The notes beneath the pieces are model-generated. The model was not told where the DNA came from and did not search any database. It saw only the letters and a list, made by a program, of their open reading frames with translations. Shown piece by piece: positions 42,836 to 47,296 of a stretch of 47,296 nt of DNA. Numbering within the stretch: the stretch's first letter is position 1; each line of letters begins with the position of its first letter. The translations under genes and the position numbers were made by a program. This stretch comes from Bacteroidota bacterium (lineage in GTDB: Bacteria; Bacteroidota; Bacteroidia; Flavobacteriales_D; Crocinitomicaceae), in NCBI GenBank assembly GCA_024280295.1, contig JAJRQK010000041.1, positions 1 through 47,296 on the forward strand. The letters run 5' to 3'.

Positions 42836-44049
42836 TTATCTAATAATCAATGTTCCACTTTTAACACGAGTATTCATGTAGATAACGGAATAGATGTAGC
42901 TTCCGCTATTCCAGTTTGAAGTATTGATTACTCCAAGTTCATCTAGTGGAATTGTTAAAATTTCTTGTCCAGTGATAGAAGTTACTGAAAGACTAATTTC
43001 ATTAGTTGGTACATTGTCGTTCCAATCTATATTGAATTGGACTGATTCAGTTGTCGGGTTGGAAAAGCAATTACTTGAAGATCATCGATATTTCGCTCTA
43101 TAAGTGAAACAGTTTGATCAAATTGCCAGAAATCCTTAAAATTTGTCCCGTTTGTTCCTAGACCAACATAAGCGAAGTTACCAACGACTGTGCCGGATAA
43201 ATAGCGACGAGCTGTACCTGCAAAGTCTCCAATTTGCAACCAAGCACCAGTTGCAGGATCAAATTCCCACATATCCTTAAAGTTGTTGCCGCTTGAGAAG
43301 TCATCTCCGGTTCCGATATACCCTTTACCACCAACTGCAAATCCACAAGCTTCTTGACGAGTTGTTGGACCAACAGGGTTCATTGTTAGCCAGCTGTCTG
43401 TAGCCGGATTGTAACGCTGAAAATCATTTGTTGACCCGAAACTAGTATTTCCTGTACCAACATATCCGTAATTTTCAATTGCAAAGGCCACAGATGATGT
43501 CCGCCCACCAGTAATAGAGGCAATGACTGACCAAGTTTCTGTTGTAGGATCTAGTCGGTAGAAAGTTGAAGATCTTCCAGAGTTTGTTTCACCTGTCCCA
43601 ACATATCCATAGTTACCGATAACAAATGAAACGGCACCTCTTCTTGCCGTCCCAGGGAAATCGGCAATTTGTATCCATGAATTGGTTGAAGCTTGATATT
43701 TAAAAAAATCTTTTACCAGTGTATTTCCACTTGGTGTAATCCTACCAGTTCCAACATAAGCAGTACCATTAATAGTGAAGCCAGTTGCGTGATAGCAAAT
43801 ACCGCCACCGTAATCAGCTTTTTGAGTCCAAGCTCCAGTTCCTGGATCGTACTCCCACCAATCACCGAAGAGAATATTTGTTCCACCACCATTGTAGTGA
43901 CCTAATCCTGAGTAAATACGATTTCCAATGGTTAACATTATTGTCCGATGTCTAGCTGTACCCCCGAAGTCTGTTTTTTGATCCCAAGCTCCAACAGAGA
44001 ATGAATAGTGTCCGATGAGACAAATCGAAATGATGAGTAATGATCGCAT
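42836..44049 (-). pseudogene. Kelch-repeat T9SS protein (first of four), frameshifted before the sorting domain
   Basis: The open frame (44049 down to 43027) encodes a signal peptide and a full set of kelch blades (GYVGTGETN, GYVGTGNTS, GYIGTGDDF, AYVGLGTNG) but ends abruptly in VIAFPTRQLNQSNSI. One base further on, the other frame continues with NPTTESVQFNIDWNDN, ITGQEILTIPLDEL and SGSYIYSVIYMNTRVKSGTL plus IIR to TAA at 42836-42838. Restoring one C in the run at 43061-43062 gives AFPNPTTES, the proper sorting-domain start. The repaired gene would have 404 residues and end 2 bases before the next start. The cause is a true mutation or a sequencing error. Confidence 0.8.
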
Positions 44050-45188
44050 TATTTAAGTATTAGTTTTTGAATAGATGTCTGTTCATTATTCATTAAATGA
44101 ACGAAATAGATTCCGCTTTTAAGGTTTCCTGTTTGAATCGACTCGCTAGCTGAAATAGTTTTATTGATAATAACACGTCCATTTGAATCGATCAGTTTTA
44201 GGCCACCAGAAAAATTGTCAGTAATTTTAAAGAACGAATTTGTTGGGTTTGGGTAGATATTAAATTTATCTAATGAGATGTCATCAAGGGCTAATGTCCC
44301 TTCCGTTATATTAATAGTATATGCTCCTCCAGCTGAACCCCAACCTTCAACAATCACATAAAGTGAATCAGCGCCGTTAACATTTATTGATAGTTGCGAT
44401 TGAGTCCCACACGGGGCATAATCATCATTAATAGCAATAGGTGAACCACTCACATCTGTAACAGTTAAGAAAGTATCAAATGAAGATCCACACAATGAAA
44501 TTTTAAGACTACTCACACCAACAAGTGGCGTAATTAGGTAGTACACATCTGGTGAATTATATACTGTGTTTTGATTACTGTAGCATACAGTGTTGTCATA
44601 ATTTTCAGTATAAGGTATTGCTGCTACCGGTCTTGGATCAGAAAAATCATCTCCAACGTAAGCCGAACAATCGATTCCGTTTTGAATGTAGATGCTAAAA
44701 TCAGTGACGGATCCCCATGTAAAGCTTGCACACGGGTCTATAGGGAGTGTACCTCCTTCTTGTTGAATTACCCTCATTCGAGTTGCCCCCGTTGCTGCTC
44801 CTGCGGGAACGCTGAATCCGAAAGCACTTAATGAAACAGGTGGGATTCCTGTCCAAGTTCCAATTGATTCAGAAGGTTCGAAAATTAAGTTTTGGTTGAA
44901 ATCAATCCATGCTTCACCAACCCCACCATAATTTCCGCCACATGTTCCAAATTGAATGTTTGCGGTATAGAAGGCTCCTGCATCTAAAAATGCGGTTTGC
45001 GCCAAATATTCTTCAACACCAGTTATTGATGGGCATCCTGTATAACTTATTGATCCTGTAACTCCTGCCAATGATAAAGATTCGAGGTTTGAATCAGCAC
45101 CAGAAGAAGGTCCTCCAGTAACACAATATTGACCAAACGATGCTAAGGGTAATGAAATTAAAGTACTAATTAGTAATAGTTTAGTCAT
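44049..45188 (-). CDS. GEVED-domain secreted protein with T9SS sorting domain
   Basis: The 379-residue product has a signal peptide (residues 1-20, ending SFGQYC). A GEVED-type domain follows: CVTGGPSSGADSNLESLSLA, VGEAWIDFNQNLIFEPSES and ATRMRVIQQEGG. A second beta domain with paired Cys (ENYDNTVCYSNQNTVYNSPD to GGAYTINITEG) resembles a pre-peptidase C-terminal domain. A T9SS sorting domain ends it (FNIYPNPTNSFFKIT, SGIYFVHLMNNEQTSIQKLI). Its TAA overlaps the ATG of the next kelch gene (TAATG). It is the first gene of the kelch operon. Ligand unknown. Confidence 0.85.
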   Translation of the reverse strand: MTKLLLISTLISLPLASFGQYCVTGGPSSGADSNLESLSLAGVTGSISYTGCPSITGVEEYLAQTAFLDAGAFYTANIQFGTCGGNYGGVGEAWIDFNQNLIFEPSESIGTWTGIPPVSLSAFGFSVPAGAATGATRMRVIQQEGGTLPIDPCASFTWGSVTDFSIYIQNGIDCSAYVGDDFSDPRPVAAIPYTENYDNTVCYSNQNTVYNSPDVYYLITPLVGVSSLKISLCGSSFDTFLTVTDVSGSPIAINDDYAPCGTQSQLSINVNGADSLYVIVEGWGSAGGAYTINITEGTLALDDISLDKFNIYPNPTNSFFKITDNFSGGLKLIDSNGRVIINKTISASESIQTGNLKSGIYFVHLMNNEQTSIQKLILK

Positions 45189-45222
45189 AAGTAAGATTAA
45201 TTAGTAATCAACTGTTTTTCTG

Positions 45223-45237
45223 TTGACAAGCCGTCAA
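45223..45237. promoter_or_regulatory. Inverted repeat before the kelch operon
   Basis: TTGAC-AAGCC-GTCAA is a perfect inverted repeat with 5-base spacing, 35 bases before the ATG of the first gene of the operon (45188, minus strand). It may be a regulator site or the core of the promoter. There is no other support. Confidence 0.3.
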
Positions 45238-45343
45238 GATACTGAATATTATTTATCTAAGACAATCGATTTTGTATTTGAGACGAAATAAATGATCAAA
45301 TAGTTGGTTCGTATCTTAAGTTTCCAAAAAAAAGTAATGCAAA

Positions 45344-47296
45344 CTATTCCCAATTTTCGAATATTTTCTTGATAGTATTTTTCTCTGCATAATCAGCAGG
45401 TATTTTACCACGAGAATCTGGAGTTGTGAAATTTGCACCGCGCGCTAATAAGTCCTTCACTAAACTTTCTTGATTGTACATGGATGCGATAAACAACATA
45501 GTCTGACCAATTTCATTTACATGGCCTTCTAATTTGAAGGCAATATCCTCAGACAATAGTTTGTTCACCAATTGAGTGTTCCCATGTTTGGAGGCGACAA
45601 ATGCAAGGTTTTCAACCAACTTACGTTGAATTATCTGGACTTCATTTTGTGCTAGAATACGGTTTACGGTTGTCAAATCTTCAGCAATCAACGCAGATTT
45701 AATTTCACTTTCAATTTCCATGACCTCTCTGAATTGTTCGTTCTTTTCGTCCTTGGTCAATGCTCCTTTTGTTTTTAGATAAGCAATAATCTTAGGAACA
45801 TCATTTTTAATTGCATATTCCATAACGTTTTGATTAAAATAACCAACTGCGTTTACCTTGGCTCCATTTTCTGCAAGAAATTTAACTAGCGTTAGATTAC
45901 GAGCTTCAACGGCCTTAATTATTGGCTGCTCACTGAAATAGCATTTGAGATTAGGATCAGCCCCATTATCAATCAAGAAATGTGCGAGTTCAAGATTGTT
46001 GGCTTTAATAGCTTCACACAGATAAGTGTCATGCCTGCTATCGAATGCATCAATATCTGCACCATTTTCTACAAGGAACATAATGATGTCTTTTTGGTTG
46101 CAATGGGGTCGGTAATTTTCAAAATTCTTAACATCAACATTTGCTCCTTTATCTTTAAGCATGCGAATTCTTTCCAAATCCTTATTAACTATTGCTAAAT
46201 ACAGAGCAGTTTGACCGTCTCTTCCTTTTGAGTTTATATCAACGCCTGATTCTATGAAGTAATCCAGAAGTTCTATGACATCAGGATCTGTTGACGTGGC
46301 GGATAATAAATAGTAGTAGGCTGTATATCCTTCCTTGTTCTTAAAATGAATATCCATTCCACTTTGGTGAAGTTGTTTCACAATATTCACGTTTTCTTCT
46401 TTTGATGCCGCCATTAATAGATTATTACCCTCAAAATCTAATTGATTAATGTTCGCACCATTCATAACTAAGAAGTCAAATAGTCGTCTTGATCCATTAT
46501 ATAAACTATAAAAAAGTGCTGTTCTGCCAAAGTCAGTTTGAGCTTCGATATTCACTCCTTGCTTGATAAGGTATTCACACACTGAAAGGCTTCCATTCAG
46601 CGTTGCTAAAATTAAGGCAGTTTCTCCCCTTCTATTTTTTTTATTGATGTCTAATTGGTATTTTTCTGTGCAAAGAATTACTTGATTAATATTGCCATTC
46701 TTCGCTCCAATTAACAGCATTGAGTTACCAAGTACATTTGTAGCATTAATATTAGCACCAGACTCTATAATGAAATCAATTAGTTCAGTGTTCTCGAAAT
46801 AAAAAGCTTGTAAAAGTAGGACATCTTTATCTTTCACTCTTGGTGTGAACTCTTTTACCAAATGATCATCGCCATGTGAAAATGCCTCTTTCATTATGAG
46901 GCTGATCGGTACTCCGTTATCTGCGAAATAACGGATCATTTCCTCGTTATTGTTATCAAATGCAAATTGGATTGGTGTTACGTAATATTTTCTAAAAAAA
47001 CCACGTTTCCTTTTTTCTAAATAATCCACAGGGGCTCCAGCTTGCACGAGAGTTTTAACCATTTCTAGGTTGTTTAATTCGGCAGCCTTTACAGTTGTTC
47101 TCCCAGGGTTATGATTATGATCCAAAAGGTATTGAACCATCTCTAAATTTTCGTTTTTGACCGCCCAATAAATTGATCTGGCGCTTCTGGCGCCTTTCTC
47201 TACCAAGTATTTTAAAATGGGGAAATGATTGTGCTTGATTGCTGCTGAAATTGGAGACAAATGCTGATCATTTCGGTCACTATTAATATCCACTCC
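45344..47296 (-). CDS. Ankyrin-repeat protein (5' end outside the window)
   Basis: At least 650 residues are present and the frame stays open to the window edge. The first visible residues (GVDINSDRNDQHLSPISAAI) lie inside an ankyrin repeat, so the apparent GTG near the edge is not the start. About seventeen repeats follow, with the typical NIEAQTDFGRTALFYSLYNG and GQTALYLAIVNKDLERIRML patterns. A helical insert lies near residue 510-560. No other domain is visible. Such proteins bind other proteins; the partner is unknown. A run of near-canonical repeats ends with LLARGANFTTPDSRGKIPAD. It is not part of the kelch operon (155 bases apart). Confidence 0.9.
   Translation of the reverse strand, partial: GVDINSDRNDQHLSPISAAIKHNHFPILKYLVEKGARSARSIYWAVKNENLEMVQYLLDHNHNPGRTTVKAAELNNLEMVKTLVQAGAPVDYLEKRKRGFFRKYYVTPIQFAFDNNNEEMIRYFADNGVPISLIMKEAFSHGDDHLVKEFTPRVKDKDVLLLQAFYFENTELIDFIIESGANINATNVLGNSMLLIGAKNGNINQVILCTEKYQLDINKKNRRGETALILATLNGSLSVCEYLIKQGVNIEAQTDFGRTALFYSLYNGSRRLFDFLVMNGANINQLDFEGNNLLMAASKEENVNIVKQLHQSGMDIHFKNKEGYTAYYYLLSATSTDPDVIELLDYFIESGVDINSKGRDGQTALYLAIVNKDLERIRMLKDKGANVDVKNFENYRPHCNQKDIIMFLVENGADIDAFDSRHDTYLCEAIKANNLELAHFLIDNGADPNLKCYFSEQPIIKAVEARNLTLVKFLAENGAKVNAVGYFNQNVMEYAIKNDVPKIIAYLKTKGALTKDEKNEQFREVMEIESEIKSALIAEDLTTVNRILAQNEVQIIQRKLVENLAFVASKHGNTQLVNKLLSEDIAFKLEGHVNEIGQTMLFIASMYNQESLVKDLLARGANFTTPDSRGKIPADYAEKNTIKKIFENWE

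Noticed and set aside
38847-44049. Regular repeats across the kelch genes as a CRISPR-like or tandem DNA repeat.
   Set aside because: The periodicity is in the protein (propeller blades) and the DNA copies are diverged, with no constant repeat unit or spacer length.
1-47296. Transposon, phage, integrase, tRNA or rRNA genes.
   Set aside because: I scanned both strands for transposase and integrase motifs, terminal repeats and the tRNA T-loop consensus (GGTTCGAATCC type); GTTCGAACTA at 9592-9601 is inside the beta-barrel gene, and no tRNA fold surrounds it.

Overview
The window comes from an AT-rich member of the Bacteroidota, most likely the Flavobacteriales in the broad sense (a Crocinitomicaceae/Fluviicola-like lineage is my guess). 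The reasons are a gldKLMN cluster for gliding and type IX secretion (T9SS), many secreted proteins ending in a T9SS type A sorting domain, the absence of purine-rich ribosome binding sites, and typical Bacteroidota families (DUF4907, DUF5777, DUF547, choice-of-anchor V, GEVED). No tRNA, rRNA, CRISPR array, insertion sequence or phage gene was recognised.

Layout. 1-5160: the 3' end of gldK, then gldL, gldM and gldN, closed by a hairpin terminator, followed by a separately placed gldN paralogue (gldO-like). 5204-7805: a DUF547 lipoprotein, an unknown exported protein, 5-formyltetrahydrofolate cyclo-ligase and a YbaB-type nucleoid protein. 7891-11080: a compact cluster of a diheme cytochrome c, a DUF5777-like beta-barrel, a small CX4CH lipoprotein and a CXXCH-bearing choice-of-anchor V protein with a T9SS tail. 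11157-17291: an unknown protein, a DUF4836-like lipoprotein, msrB, a lytic transglycosylase, yidD and a clan GH-A-like secreted protein. 17264-24593 (minus strand): a five-gene operon of an FAD oxidoreductase, a membrane polyferredoxin, a dolichol-phosphate-mannose-synthase-like GT2, a processive GT2 with a fused N-terminal carboxypeptidase-regulatory-like domain, and a GT-C membrane glycosyltransferase. 24761-26264: a hipBA-type toxin-antitoxin pair behind two operator-like palindromes. 26381-28194: accA and ispE. 28208-30427: an FG-GAP repeat T9SS protein.

The second half holds the more unusual material. A decayed, frameshifted T9SS sorting domain lies in the 549-bp gap at 30428-30976. A nitroreductase follows, then a TPM-domain protein paired with an unusual TPR-membrane-LemA fusion. 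At 34107-38723 there is a 58-residue peptide gene, a beta-propeller hybrid-type sensor histidine kinase, a NarL-type response regulator and an outer-membrane-like protein. This block is bracketed by two diverged direct repeats (34251-34320 and 38806-38875, 50 of 70 bases identical without gaps). In each repeat one gene end is intact and the other is a relic: at the left the peptide gene is whole and the DUF4907 3' end has decayed, at the right the DUF4907 gene is whole and the peptide 3' end has decayed. From 45188 down to 38847 runs a tightly packed minus-strand operon of a GEVED protein, four tandem kelch-repeat T9SS proteins (the first with a one-base frameshift just before its sorting domain) and a DUF4907 lipoprotein. 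The window ends inside a long ankyrin-repeat protein.

The genes are linked by a theme of cell-surface export: the T9SS motor and core at the left end would secrete the FG-GAP, kelch, GEVED and choice-of-anchor V proteins encoded further right. All functional assignments rest on motif recognition by eye; no database search was run.
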